Positions 37,174 through 51,400 of a stretch of DNA of 64,000 nucleotides are shown here, piece after piece (within the stretch, counting starts at the first letter, position 1; each line of letters opens with the position of its first letter). The stretch comes from Zeus faber. Lineage: Eukaryota; Chordata; Actinopteri; Zeiformes; Zeidae. The DNA lies in the NCBI GenBank assembly GCA_960531495.1, contig OY482847.1, positions 26,386,598-26,450,597 of the forward strand. The letters run 5' to 3'. The translations under genes and the position numbers were made by a program. The notes under the pieces were generated by a model. The model did not search any database. It was not told where the DNA came from and worked only from the letters and a program-made list of their open reading frames with translations.

Positions 37174-40100
37174 ATGTCATTGGAAGACAAATGCTTTGTG
37201 GTCGGGAAACCTTTGGCCACGTTGAGAAACGGATTACATTTTTTACGAATTTGATATGTTATTGGCAAATATATGAGCCGGATATCTACTTTTGGAAGGA
37301 CTACAGATAATGAACATTTTCACTTCACTTAAGCAATCTCCATTATTTTTCCACAATAGCTGATTATGATTGATTTAGTTAATTTGAAGCTTGTTGTCAG
37401 GTGCTAGACTTTTACTGTACAGACCTTTGGTATTAATATGCGCTACTCACCCGCAGTTTCTCAATCTCTGGGTTGGGGGCCAGATGTGATCCCTGTAATT
37501 TCACTGTGGGGCATTGACGGTAATGAGTTATGAGCTCAAACAGATTCAGAATATTTCCTTTATTGGAAGAAGTAGGGCATGGAAACAAACCCCCAAAAAG
37601 GATGATGATATTAATAATACAGTCATAAACCTTGTCCTCCAAATGGTCTCCACACAGTCTCTCCAACACATTTACTTTGTTGTCCTTGATATAAGTATGT
37701 GGCATGCAGTTTGTCCTTTTGTCCAATGTGATAAAATATTAAAAACAATATGACATGAATTGATCCCTTGAGCCAGTTTGAGCCTTGTCACAGCAAACCC
37801 CAGGTTTAGCATTTCCTGTTTTAAACATTTCAAACAGATGAATAAAAAAAAACAATAAAATCGTATGCATTTGCATAGGTTTATACATGTACCGTATAAT
37901 GCACCCTAAGTTATGTAACTTGCACCCTGCCTTGTTATAGGAACCCTAACATCAATTAAATAAAAAAAAATCATATTTTTTAAGCCCAAACATGAGAAAT
38001 AATTTGAAAGATTAAATAAAGATATGAGCTCCGGCAAATGTTCATTTGACTAAACAAATACTTCGGATAAATATGAATATTTCACAATAATATTCCTAAC
38101 AAATTATTATATTTCAAATGACAAATTCCTGAGAAGAATTCCTAATGGATGGAACTTAACACTAGCGAGTAGTAGTTGTGTCCTCAACAGGAAAATCAGA
38201 GGAGCTACTGCTTTGGACTGGACGGAGAATCAGGAACATGGCCGTTGCATTTTAGAAACCAGGCTATGAAATTAAACTCGGAACAAGACACATTGGTGAA
38301 TTTCCTGAGAAAGGTTGCAGAATTTGTCAATAAGTGTTTTGCAATATTGTCACTAAAGAGATGATTTTCTCTCCAGCTTTCTTACTTCGTACAAATGTAC
38401 AATTAAACGTGTACTGGACTTAAACAATAATGTGGTGTTTTCTATGCTTGAGATGATGTAGTAGTGCATTACTGTTCATGTTGAAAGCTTTGATTCTTAT
38501 GAGCGAGGGGTTAATTAATGATCTAGTTAGTTAATGATAAGCAGACTCGTTTAGAGGGCTTTGTGCTTTTTGTGTCACTGTCAGATTTCATTCATGTTCT
38601 GCTGCTCGCTGTCTCTCACACTAAACACTTGCATGTTAATAAGCCCACGCATTCCCATTGAGAAAAATGGTTTGCTCCCAACGAATACGGTGGATAAACA
38701 AAATGCTCTAATTGGAATCTGTCTTTTCGAGATTGCAGTTCTCTCAATGTTTTGAGTGTTTTTCTCATTCAAATTCAGAATAGTTTTTCTCGTTATTTTT
38801 CATTTTCAACTCATCCACAGGATTGAAGACAAATAATTACGTCGCCGGGAATTTAGGGTTATTATAGGAAGCTGCAGAAGACGTATTTTGTTCTCCAAAG
38901 TGGGTTTGAATTAGTCATCTGAGTGTTTTTCGGGGGCGGTCAGGGCAGATTAAGGTTGCCTTCAGTTCTAAAGATCACACTCTCAGGGCTGAGAGCGCGG
39001 AGCACACGTCCAGCACCTTTTTCACAGATAAGGTCCAAAAACCTAAATACGCACTTACAAAATCCCTGCCTTTACCTCTCTCAAATGCTCTTATTCGCAT
39101 TGAAATGCATAAATTAAAGGGAATTGAAAATGACCAAACGACTGAGAATTCGAATTTGGCAGAAAACAAAAACAATGCAACTAATAAAAACTATGCTGAT
39201 GTAAAGATCAATTTCATACTTAATTCACAGAGAGGCAATTACTCAATGGGGTATATGACTATTTTGCTGCAATATACGCCAAATAGCATAAAATATTCAG
39301 ATTTCCTTGAATCATCTGTCCACTTGAATAATGATATTCGACGATACAATATTCAAGTAGATTCGGCTCTGAGCCAGTGTGCCCTCTAGCACCAAGTTGT
39401 TTTAGGCAGCAGCACCTTTTAGGCAGAACTACCTTCCCTGCGAAAATACTAGATGGAAATCCACCTCTAAGGAAATGACACAGCTCCCTCATGGAGTCGT
39501 GTTAGGAGCTGCAGGCAGTTTCCTTTTCGCATAACACATTTTGTGTCATACATACGGCTTGTACCACAATATTTGTAGAACCACTTTACATCACTACCTG
39601 ACACAACGCAGCGCCATAGCATGAGAAAGCAAATGTAAATACCTTCTATTTCTTTCTTTGAATGCTGGAAAAAAAAAAGGTCAACTTAAAAAGAACACAA
39701 ATGACATGGCTGCCTTAAAAATGTGTGGTAATATATATCACTTAAAAAATGAAAGCTACTTTTTCTTCTAACTAATATCCATATTTTTCAAGTTGCCATT
39801 TTCACAAGTTGAAGCAAGTGATTATTTACACTGCAGAAGGGAATGATATGACATGGGAAAAGTTAAAATACAAATTCATGGGACACCCTGAAATTACATT
39901 TACAACGTTCACCGACAGGAAAAATGGCAGAAATATATTTACAACATAATTTTCCTGCTTTCACACTATGCCACCAAAAGAGAAAGGGAAGGTAAAAGCT
40001 CATACGAGCACATCATTGAAAACAATTCATGGCAATTCATGCTTTGCAAAAAGGGAAATTGAATAAATGTACATATCGAGCGAGCGCGGTTAAAATGCAC

Positions 40101-40220
40101 AAATGAAGTTGTTTCACGTGTTGCATTAATGAGTCTGTGCCCGTCATTGGCTGAGAACAACCTCCTCAGATGATCGTGCAGCCGGCGTACCTGCCGGCCA
40201 TGTCGGGTTCACGTCTCAGC
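37174..40220. other. calml4-adamts7 convergent 3' region
   Basis: About 3 kb of AT-rich sequence that should include both 3' UTRs. No repeat family or additional exon was recognised. Confidence 0.5.
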
Positions 40221-40369
40221 TCAGCGCCGAGTGGTGCGGTCGTTGCCACGGGAACGCCGGCCGCAGGTCTTGCAGCACTGGACTTGCACGGTGGGCAGGC
40301 GGCAGCGGCCCAGCCACTGCAGAGTCTGGCAGAAGCGGAACGTCAACCGGTCACGAGGACACATCAGAC
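40221..40369 (-). CDS. adamts7: adamts7 final exon (PLAC domain, stop)
   Basis: A 149-nt coding segment follows TTTCTTGCAG. After completing a glycine codon it reads [35 protein letters not shown] and a basic tail ending TTRR before TGA. The C..DRL.F.FC.TL..LGRC.LPT...QCC..C pattern is the PLAC module. A plus-strand open frame over the same bases is a shadow. Confidence 0.95.
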
Positions 40370-43300
40370 CTGCAAGAAAGAAAGAAAGAGAGAGAGTTTG
40401 AGTTTCAACTAGTCATGCAAATGTGCCACTTCTTCACAGCTAACCATTGGCTTATCAAGGGAAGGTGTCCTTTATTTGGGGTTAATTTGACCATTAGTTT
40501 GGGGTAAATAGAACAAAAAAACCCCAAAACATACTTCTATGCACCAAACCAACTTTTGAATTGAAAAACACACAAGTCGTCCCCCACCAGCGAACAGATG
40601 ACGTCATTAAAACACCACAGTTTGATAAAAACATCCAGACTCTTCATCAGTTTGTGAAAGTTAAAATCAATTAAGACTCTCGTCCTGACAAACGCCACAA
40701 ACACTTTTCCTAAAATACTTTCCTTTCCTCTCTGTTTGTTTCTTCTCGTAATGTAGATCGCCATCTTTGCTTCCCCTATAAAAAAGTTGCCACAGTCGCC
40801 ATTTCTCTGCGTTGGTTCTGTAATATTTAACCCCAAAAATAATTGGACCACATTTTTGGACCACTCTTCTTTAAAGAGGTTAAAACTTTCCTTTAAAACA
40901 CTCAAAAGCTCTAAAAGTCTGTTGCAAGTCTGTTGCACTCTCCATTGGAGAGCCCCCCTCCTTTTCTTGGAGGGTGCTTTGTAAAAGATCCTCCAACATG
41001 GCTCCTCCTGTCCTGCCATCTGGAGCCATCCCCTCCAGACAGTGTCCTGTCGCGTTTCTAGTCCTTTCCTGTTTAAAACCACTACACACTCTTTATAAAA
41101 ACCTTTCCCACTGGCTGTGTGCAAGTCCAGTTTTGTCCTTAGTGCCTTATGCAGTAGTTTCCCAGAGGACCCCTCCAGGTTGGGAGTCAGTCACCTCCCG
41201 GAAGGGATCCTCCGCCCCTTCTCTGTACTCCTTCAGCAGGGCCAGTTCCTCCTCCGTAAGTCTCTTTCTCCACCTCTTGAGCACCAGGTGTATGATCCTG
41301 GTGGACCTCACCCCCAGCCGCTCCGCCATGGCCTTGCCATCCTGCTGGTCGCTCCCCGCTGCCACCACCACCTGCCTCAGGGTCAGGACCCCTGCCCCTC
41401 TCAGGATACGCCTCAGTCCTGGTGTGGCCTCGTCCTGCATGTCCAGGCTGGATCCTCTGATCACCGGTTCCTCTAGGAGCCAGTGGAGGGAATCTGCAGC
41501 TTCCCTTTTCCTTTTTTTAAAAACCCTCCAGGCTTCGATAAAAACGGGGTAAGCCCGATGTGTTTAAAAGACTTGTGTCCATTAAAAACCACGAGCTGTC
41601 AAATCCCATCTTCCCAGTCCTTTTTAAGATCAAGCCCGCCAAGTCCTTCCAAACATTAAAATGTCCTGTTTAAAACTTTTGTAAAAACTGTAATCTAAAA
41701 GTCGTCACTCTGCTTTTAATGTCCACCAACACATTTTCCTTCCTTATCCAGTGGAAGTCCCCCCCCCCTCTCAAAAAAAAGTCCTTTAACTCAGCCTGTA
41801 TTTTTCTTATTAATAGCTCTGGACTCTATAGGGTCGCTCAGTCCTCCATTGATCTTCAGTACACTCTGTGTCCTGGTTCAAAACCTGGATCATAGCTGTC
41901 AGACCTGGGCTGAGGCCGAAAGCCTCCAGAATTTTCCAGAGGTAAAGGTGCTCAACTCGGTCAAAAGCCTTTTCCTGGTCTAACAAAATGAGCCCAGTTT
42001 CACTGCCCAAAGAACAAGAGATGTCCAAAATATCCCGAATTAAGGACACATTGTCCAGAATAGACCTACCAGGCACACAGTACGTTTGGTCCTGATGGAC
42101 TACCAGGTCTATAGCCTCCCTCTGCCTGTTGGCCAGCGCCCTCGATAGGATCTTAGTCCGTGCACAAAAGGGAAGCAGGAAGCCAGTTCTGGATCTCCTG
42201 CATGTCTCCTTTCTTTGGTAGGAGAGTGATTACTGCTCTCCTGCAGCTGACTGGCAATAATTTATCTTTTAAACCTTCATTAAAAACCATTAAAGGTCCT
42301 CCCGTAACTCCTCCCAGAACTCTTTAGAAAATTCTGCAGGAATCCTGTCGATGCCGGGGGCCTTACCCGCCTTCATGCTCTGCAGGGCCGCGGAAAGATC
42401 CTGCAGGGTCAGAGGTTCCTCCAGCCCCGCACTGATGTCTTCTGGGACCCCGGGTAGATTCCCACAAAAGGAGTAAAACAGTTCTTTTTGTTCCCTGTCC
42501 TCACTTTCGTACAGTTCTGTGTAAAAGTTGACGGCTTGTCTCCGGATCTCTTCCGGCCTCTTGAGCTCTTGTCCTGCGTCAGATCTCAGGGTGTGAATGA
42601 ATCTGCTCTGCCCGTTCCTCTTCTCCAGGCTGAAAAAGGACTTAGATAGTGCGTCCATCAGCGCTGCGCTCTGGAAGCGAGAGCGGACCAGCGCCCCCTG
42701 AGCCTTAGTGCCTAGTACGTCTGTGAGAGCAGCTCTTTTAGACTTGAGATCCTTAATATGATCTTGATTTCCAGTGGATTCCACTACACTCCAACTCCAC
42801 AATGTCAGTCTCCAGATCCGTCATAGATCTGGTGATGTCCCGTGTGACATTGAGAGTGTTCTGTTGACAGAGCTGCTTTATCTCCTTCTTCCCATTGTCC
42901 CACCACAGTCTTAAGGAATTCAAATCCTGCTTCCTGTTTTTAAAACTTGCCCAGAAAAAAGTAAAAGCATCCTTAAAATTGGAGTCACATAATAGAGTGG
43001 TGTTAAAATGCCAATACGCACTTTTAGGCTTTACATTGGCGATAAAAAACACGACAAACAACCAGAGAGTGATCAGTAAAACCAACAGGCATCATTTTAC
43101 ATTCCCTAAAAATGTTAAAATGGTGCTTAAAACAGTAAAACCGGTCCAGTCTAGCCAAAGATAATAAAGCGCCTCTGCAGTGCGCCCAGGTATACTGTCT
43201 TCTATCCCCGTTGGTTCTCCTCCACGCGTCTGTTAACTCATTCTCGTTTGAGAGCTGTCTCATTGCGTTCTGTGATGCTCTGTGAGATCATAAAAGATCA

Positions 43301-44660
43301 TTCTCGGTGCAGTTAAAATCTCCTCCTATAAACAAAAATTCCTCAGTGTGAACTTTGCCTAAAACACAATTTAAAAATTGTAGAAAAGTATCTCTGTGTG
43401 GTCCTGTGGTGGGAGCGTACATGTTTATAAAAACAAATTTATAGTGTTCAAATGTTGCCCTCACCACCATAAGTCTGCCCTCCTCCCCCTCCTCCACCTC
43501 AAAGGATGCTGGGGTAAAGCTCTTAGAAAAGAGAAGAGCCACCCCCCCGCTGGTGGTGCCCACTCCCTCTTCCAGTCAGCCTCATTGACAGTCACTGTGA
43601 GTCTCCTGCACCAACATCTCATCCAGCCTCTTCTGGTTCATCGCCTCGTACAGCAGATACCTCTTAGCTGCGTCTCTCGCCCCGTTCACATTCAGCGTGC
43701 TGACGTTAAAGTGACTCATCGCAAAGGAAGGAAGAATCAGCCAGAACAGCAGCACTGACTTACACCTCATCATCATCTTCCCCATTGTTCAGCTCCTTCC
43801 TGATTTTTTTTTTCATCTTCTTGAGCCTGTCCACTTCGTGGTCAGTAAACCCTCCTCTCCCCTTACCTCCTCATCTGTTGCTGGGCAGCGTTTGCCAACA
43901 GCTCCTTGTCTGAGAAGTAGTCCTCCACCTTTATCCCTTTTACGTTCTTAGTTCTGTGTAGGAACGCTTTTATTTTTCCCCACACTGTGACTTTTTTCGC
44001 CCTTTTTCTTTTTACGGCTAGAAAAACCTGCCCGTCACTATCTGCAGCAGTCTCCTCCGATTTTATGTGATTTTCTTTTCAGATGAGGAACTCTCAAACG
44101 ATCCTCCTCATCTCCCATTTCAAAATCACTTCCTTCCAACGCCTCTTCTTCCCCAGCTCTGTTGCCTGCAGTCTTTTCTTTTTGTTCTGCAGCTTTCTTT
44201 CCTTCACCTGTCCCCTCCTGTCCCCCCACACTCACCTGCCTGCCTTCCAGACCCTCACCCGTCTCCCCCCGTGTCTCCATGCTCACCAGACTGTGCTGTT
44301 GACCTTCACCTTAACCCTCCTGTGGCTCCACATTCACCTGTTTTTCCCCCTTTTTATTTGACCTTCACCTGTCCCCTCCTGTGCTCCCTTGTTCACCTGT
44401 TGTTGCTGCTGTTTTCACAGCAGCAACAACTTGACGACTTCATGAAGGAACCAACAAAACACAACAAAAACCAGAGACAAATCAGTCGACCGGTAAATAG
44501 GCAGCAAGAGTACAGACATCCCTCTTCAGAGATAACTAGGTACACAGGGATGTGTTGGTTTCTTCACCAGGTTTGAGGCAGCTGTTCACTATAAGGACAG
44601 CTCCCTTCGTAGCCTAGACTTCCTCCTTTGTACACTTTACCTCCTTGGAGAGAGAGAGAG

Positions 44661-44730
<70 letters not shown>

Positions 44731-47700
44731 AGAAAAGAAAAAGATCATAGCTGCCAGAGGAAAATCACAGGTTAACAATGAGGGAATCATCCTGGACCGA
44801 GCACAGCACCTCCCCAACACCCCATACACTCCTGAAAGTGTCAATTTGCCGGTCAGTTTGTAAAACTTAAACTCCACCCTGAGGCGGGCTGAGAGCAGAC
44901 CAATCGTCATCTGGGCCGGGTCTACTGACCCCTGACCCCGCACAGCATTCCTTCTGCTTTTCCAAATGGGCAGCTTGGCCCCCCCTGAAACAGTCTTCAC
45001 CAGGACATGGACAGATTTGTTTGACACAGTGTAAACAGGACCGAAAATAAAGAGTTTAAAGGAGAAGCTCTCACCCAGACCCTGAACCCACCGCTTCAGT
45101 AGCCCGAACAGCCCCCGCAGCCGAGGACACAGAACAAACAGGTGCTGCAGCGTCTCCCTCTCAGAGCAGAAGACGCATCCCGCCCCCGTGCTGGAATCCA
45201 GGTGTGCCAGATACCTGTTTGTAGCCACCGCCCCATGCACGATCCTCCACTGGAGGTCGCCCACCCGCTTGTCGATGGGGGGCTTGTACAGAGAACAACA
45301 GCAGCCAGCAGGGGATGCTCCAGGGCCTAAGAACTGGGTCCACCCCGAAAGCCGCACCCCTGCCAGAGAGCGTAGGTGTGCCACCTTGACGCAGGTATAG
45401 TAGGCGGCTTTCTTGCCCACTGCCTCAAACCCCCCCAGCTTGGGGGTGGCAAAGGTCAGGAGGCTGTCCCACTCCTCCTCCCACTGCACAGCCGGAGAGA
45501 CCGTCAGCGAAGGACACACAAACTCGCCCTCACTGTCCCATTGGTCAATCAGAGCACGGTTGTCAATAAAAGCCCTAAAGGCCACTGGCAGTGAAGCACA
45601 GACTTCATCCACCAACCTGTGCAGCAGTCTGGAGGACCTGATGCCAGTTGTCTCCATGAGCTGCTCCACAGACACCTTCAGCAGATGACCCAGCTTGATG
45701 CACCCAGCCTTGTGCAAGCTGGAGCGCAGGCTGAGGTGGAATGGAGTCCAGCAGTGGGTTCCCAAACAAAGGCTCCCCAAACAGCCACATCCCAGGGGCA
45801 GTCGTGGTGTCACAGTGGAACCTTAAAAACCTGCCATGACTGCAGCACTGACTGGTAGAAAGGAGTCAGCCCTGTCAAGTCCATCCCCACGGTCCGCAGC
45901 AGAAACAGCTGCTTGTCATAAGAGAGGCAACCCGCCCGCCTCAGCACCACCTTCGCTGTGGCCAGCCAACGCAGTCCGCAACCGTACAACAGCCTTTGCG
46001 CTGTTTGGAGGCGGAACGCTGTGACCTTGGATGCAATGTCAATGAGGCCTTGACCCCCCTCCTGGACCGGTAGGTAGAGGGCTGCAGCTCTAATCCAGTG
46101 CTGACCGGACCAGAAGAAGTTGACAATGGCCCGCTGGATCTCTTCTAGCAGGCCTCCGGGTGGATGCAGAATGGTCAGTCGGTGCCATAAGGTCGGGGCG
46201 ACCAAGTAATTAGCAACCAGCACCCTCCCCCTGTAGGACAACTGGGGTAGCAGCCATTTCCACCTGGACAGTCTGGCACACACCTTCTCCACCACACCAG
46301 TTCTGCATCTGGTACTGCTCCGAGCCCAAAAATACCCCCAAAACCTTCATTCCTCTCGTTCCCCACCTCGGGCTCCCTGGTAGCTCAGGAGGGGTCCATC
46401 CGCCCCACCCCACCCGCAAGGCCTCGCTCTTCTCCCAGTTTACCTTAGCAGATGAGGCCGTCTGATACATCCCCAAGCAAGCCACCAACCCCCACACGTC
46501 ATCCTGGTCGGTGACGAAAACATTGACATCGTCTGCATAAGTGGCGATGACCAGATGACCAGATGACCCCCTGTGGCAGCCCCGGTAGGGAGAGCCCACT
46601 CACTTTCCTGAACCCAAATGCCTTCAAGGTCAAAAACAAAAAAACATGGTCCACTCGGACGAAGGCCTTCTCCTGGTCAAGGGATAAGGCACCCACATTG
46701 ATGTTATTGAAATTACACAGAGCGTAGACATTAATGAAACAGAAAGTAGAACCTCCGGCCGCCGCCCTGACCATCTGAGCTCTACCCGCTTCTGTCTCGG
46801 TGCTGGCCAGAAACCTGATGTTTAACCCTTTCGAAAGGAGGATCGCGGTCCCCGCACTGAAGTTAGTCCCATGGCTGACAAACAGCTGCCCCCCACACCC
46901 CGGGGCCCAGTCCACCTCAATGGCTGCATCACTGTGTGTCTCTTGCAGAAATATCACGTCTAACTTCCTCTGCTGAAATAATTCCGCAACCAGAGCCCTC
47001 CTCTGCTGCTGTCTCCCACCATTGATATTTAAAGAGCCAATCCTGAGCTTGTGCATGGGAGTATGTGTGAGAGAGAGAGAGAGAGAGAGCTAGAGAGAGC
47101 GAGAGAGAGAGAGCTCAGGGATTACAGAGGCTGTGTAAGCATCAGCCTTCCTGCTCCGTCTCGTGATTTTAACCGTAAATATAAATGCTGTTTGACAGCA
47201 TCAGAGAATTCCTCTCAGGGGAGGAATTAACCGGTGGAACAGAGGGGAAGGTGGTGACATTTAAGAAGTTCGTTTTTAAAGATGGAAAAATGGAGTGTAA
47301 CAGGGGTGAAGGTGTGTATGCATTTTCATTGGTGTTAAACTAAGCGATGAAAACAAGAGCGATGTGTGCGACAGCACTTAACCCTGAGAGCAAAGAAACA
47401 TGTCTCACTCCTCATGGGCTTCCTCTTTGAGAGCAGCAAAGCAATACATAAGATGCGTATTAACAATGGTGCTTCAAAACAGCACATTTGTCAATCAGGC
47501 AGATATAAATGGCAGAGCATGTACAGTATATACTTTTTTGTCTAATATTTGCCATGGGTTCAGTGAACATAAATTCAGCAACAGTTGTTCAGCAACAGAA
47601 AATCCCTGCTGCGGTATTTCACAGGTTCCAACATAAAGGTTGTGACTCATTCGTCTTTGATGGAAATCTAGGTGTTCAGACCACCAGACCAAAACTATAT

Positions 47701-48322
47701 TTAACCCCTGAGAAGGGACACATTTTGACATTTATGTCAATTGGGGAATAATGATATTGGTGACATAGATGTTGATTATATGAATGACCTGTATTTCCTC
47801 GAGAATTTTTGTCTGGCTGTGACATACACTTGGTTTGATACTGTGATAAATGTACGTATTGTAAGTGGCTTTGGACAAAAGCTTTCACTAAAGGACATAA
47901 TGTGATTTAATAATGTAATTATATCACATATGTTTTAAAATTTAGGCAGACCTGGAGAATTTAATGAGAAACAGTGCATGCATTTGTGCAATTTGAAGAT
48001 ACTTTCCCGAAGCTGTTATATGTGACCCAGCGCAGCAAAACCTAAATTGCTGCGCATTTCTAAAATTGCCAGGAGCAGCAAAATATGTTGAAAAAAGTTC
48101 TAGAAGGAAAATTTGATTTTTACAGATTGTGTTCCTTCGTGTTTTTCTCAACATATTTTCAAAACCATGGAGTTAAATTTTCCTGTTAGATTACATGGGG
48201 AAACAGTTCATTTACAGAGTCGTTTCCTTTAAAGCGACGAAGATCATTCCTCCATATTCCATGTGATGTGAACTCACAATATGAAACCGGTTTTATAGAG
48301 TTCAAACTTTAAATCTTACTAC

Positions 48323-48403
<81 letters not shown>

Positions 48404-51400
48404 TTGTGTAGGGGGTGTATACCAACATATAACAACGAAGAAGTAATGCTGACATCACTTCAATAAACAAGACAAGGATGTTTCACTTGTCTTTCACTTA
48501 TGTTTCATTTGTCTGTGAAAACTTTCATCTCCGTGTTGTTATGGATTAGGAGAACCAGGTGGCGGATCGAAATCATATCACGGACCTCAGTGTAAGCACC
48601 GCAGTGTAAGCAGCGTGAACTGGACTTCATTTTCCGCCATGATAGTCAGCTCTCCGACAGCGATGCTGAATCTGATACCTGCGTTATCCTATACTTGGAG
48701 AACATTTCAAACAGCGAATTTCAACCTGAATGTGATGATAAAATGGAATATTTTCAAGAACCAACAGGGGAGACTGACGATTCGCCCGTTGTTGTTACAA
48801 CGGAAGATGACGTGATGAAATCCGTTCAGGTTGGTGATTATGAACAGGTAGCAATGCACAAGATTCTAAAGTTGACCTGCAAATGCAGCCAGGGGCGAAA
48901 AGAAAATTAAAAGAGGCCCCAAACAGGCTCTCAGAGTGTAGCTGGGGTAGGGTTGGAGTTAGCCCACATAATAACTCCAAGAATTTTGAAGATATTTGGC
49001 ATACGTACATTTATATACTGTATATCAAATGACACTCCGAGGCTGACATACAGAGACTCATATTATTGATAGACTACATTTTGTTGTGTTGTCCGCACTT
49101 TTAAAGTCCTAAATAATTCCACTTTCATAAAACATGTATATTCTCACTGTTAAATAAAAGCTTTTTTAAAAACAAAAGAGGTTGTCCGTCGATGACGCTG
49201 TTCAACATTCCCTCAAAACACAAGAACAATGCCGAGATTGCCCCATTCAGAAAAAAAAGTGGAAAAAAAGCCACCAAATGTACCTAAAGTCTGCGGTTGG
49301 TCACATATGCACTACAATCTCAATGAAATTTCCCCCTATGACTTGGCTTGAGAGCTGCGTGAAATACAGCAGTTATGTTTCGAGAGAAAGCGTCTCTGAT
49401 TATAATGATCAGCGGCAGCAGAACATTCCATTTCCTGGCATCAAAAATCAAAAAAACAAATTTTAAGCTACGCTGCCATAGGCGAAGATAACAATAATCA
49501 AATTGTCACCTCTCAGCACAATGCACTTCAGCTAAATGGGTTCATTGGATTTGGTTTTTGTGTCTTTAAATAATGGCTTACAAAGCGCTGGCTTTGGTGA
49601 TTTCCAACAGCCATCACTGAATCCTGAAAGCTCCCACTGAGACACTGAGGCAAACTTGTGTGACCGCCGACATACAAAAATAAATGTGTCTTTATATGCC
49701 CATGTAATCATGAGATACTTACCGAATCACCTCGGGGGAGACAACATGCAGAACATGAACGTGTTGGGTTGCCAGACACAGCAGGGGAGGTTGAACTTAT
49801 ACCATACGTTCTTCTTACATTTTATTAACTAGCATGGTCTAATTGCTGGAACAACAATCAACTTAGGTGCCGAGTAAGGCAACTTCTGGGACCTTTGAAA
49901 CTTCCACGATGTGTACAGCGTTGCCACTGTATAACTCTCTCACTGTATAACTCTCTCACTGTATAACTCTCTCACTGTATAACTCTCGCTTTACATGTAT
50001 GATGTGAATGGAGCTTGACGTGGCCTTACCCTCAATTCATACCAAAAGCGTCACGTCACTCGTCAGGTCTCGCAGTTTGTTGATTTGTCAATTAACCCTG
50101 AGTCCGTCTACATTCCGTCTACGATGCACTACCAAAAGCAGTATTCGTGACTTTCTACTGAAAGCACAAATTGTGGAATGTAGAATCTGAGGGAGAAGCC
50201 AGGGACGGCAGCAGTGGGTCCATCCCATTAACCAGAGGAGGATGCAAGGATATTTTCCCAATGTATAAATGTGAATTTATTGAGCTGTTTCTGTAATAAA
50301 GTGTTTTCCGATTATTTTTTGTTATTTGTGGTTTGATTTTTAAATGAGGAAAAATGTGCAATGGATATATTCTTGCACATTTCATAAAACATATTAATAA
50401 ACTTAAAACCTTATAATAAAATGACAGATTTTTCAGCTACAAAATGTATTGCTTGACAAGTCCGTTTGACTAGAGCCTGCACGTAGTGACTACAAGCAGC
50501 AAGGAGACCACGCCCCTTCCACTGTCCTCTGTGTTGCCGACAGGTACAGTATACCAGACCATTAAAGTCTAATTTGTTTTCCTGCTGGGATGATAGTAAT
50601 TTATTTACATAGAGGTTTAACTTATATTAAAAAAATTTAATGGTGTGTCTTTGTCTTAATTGAACTCAGTAATCCACACTAGATAACACGATCCTCTGAT
50701 TTACAGTGGTAAGGGGTGACCATTTCACAAATGTGTCAATTATTAATGCTTTTGTCTTTAATTTGATCAATTATGTGATCACATACTCAGTCCAGTATTT
50801 TCAAAATGATTTGTTCTCAGACTAGAAATTGTATAGTCAGTTTGATCAAAAAAAGGCAAAAAAGTGTCACAAGTTCTCTTTTCCACCACTCACAGCATTT
50901 TTGCTATTTTCAATTACTTTTTCTAAGCTGTTGACGCATAGTTTGACAGTGATGACAAAACCCACCAAATAATACTAAACAGAGGCTTAAAAGTCATTAT
51001 GATCACACTCTATATTCGTCGTCGTTAATGTTTGTATTTACACTATACATTATTTTCTCTTTTTTTCCATACATCTACAGGTCTACAATCTGTCCTTGAA
51101 TTGACAATATCTCCAAACCACTAAAATCATGTACTGTGCATAGGCAAACCTAAAGGCCATTCTAGTACATGGTGTTTACTTTGTAAATAATCACAGACAC
51201 TGTACCATTGTATAATAAACCATATATTAATTATTATTAAGTTATACTAATGATTAGCAGCATACCACTTCTACCTTTTTAGTTAAAAAGGTAGTTAAAA
51301 ATGAACTAATTATTGAGTGCACTCTTCTGACATTGTTGTTGTGTATTTCTAATGGCCAGACAGCAACTATCAGAAGAGAAACGAAGAAGAAGGAGTATCC

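Larger units (their letters stand above)
40500..44450 (-). mobile_element. L1/Tx1-type LINE, copy A (decayed)
   Basis: Read on the minus strand, the element shows the acidic tail of an ORF1 product, then an ORF2 with endonuclease, reverse transcriptase and C-terminal regions, all frameshifted. The LINE runs in the sense orientation of adamts7, inside its last intron. Boundaries are approximate: the right end is set by the last ORF1-like residues and the left end by the C-terminal frame that stops at 40,537. Confidence 0.8.
44614..47060 (-). mobile_element. L1/Tx1-type LINE, copy B (different family, internally deleted)
   Basis: The minus strand carries an ORF2 whose start ([20 protein letters not shown] at 47,056) is only distantly like LINE A. 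The endonuclease runs to FCFINVYA and then jumps within a few codons to the reverse transcriptase motif [16 protein letters not shown], so roughly 1.3 kb has been lost. Catalytic YADDVNVF, then [18 protein letters not shown], follow in other frames, and a long C-terminal frame ends at 44,614. The two LINEs lie head to tail. Confidence 0.85.

Noticed and set aside
40170-40412. 80-aa plus-strand frame (MIVQPAYLPAMSG...)
   Set aside because: It is the antisense shadow of the adamts7 PLAC exon, which has a matching splice acceptor and a clear family pattern on the minus strand.
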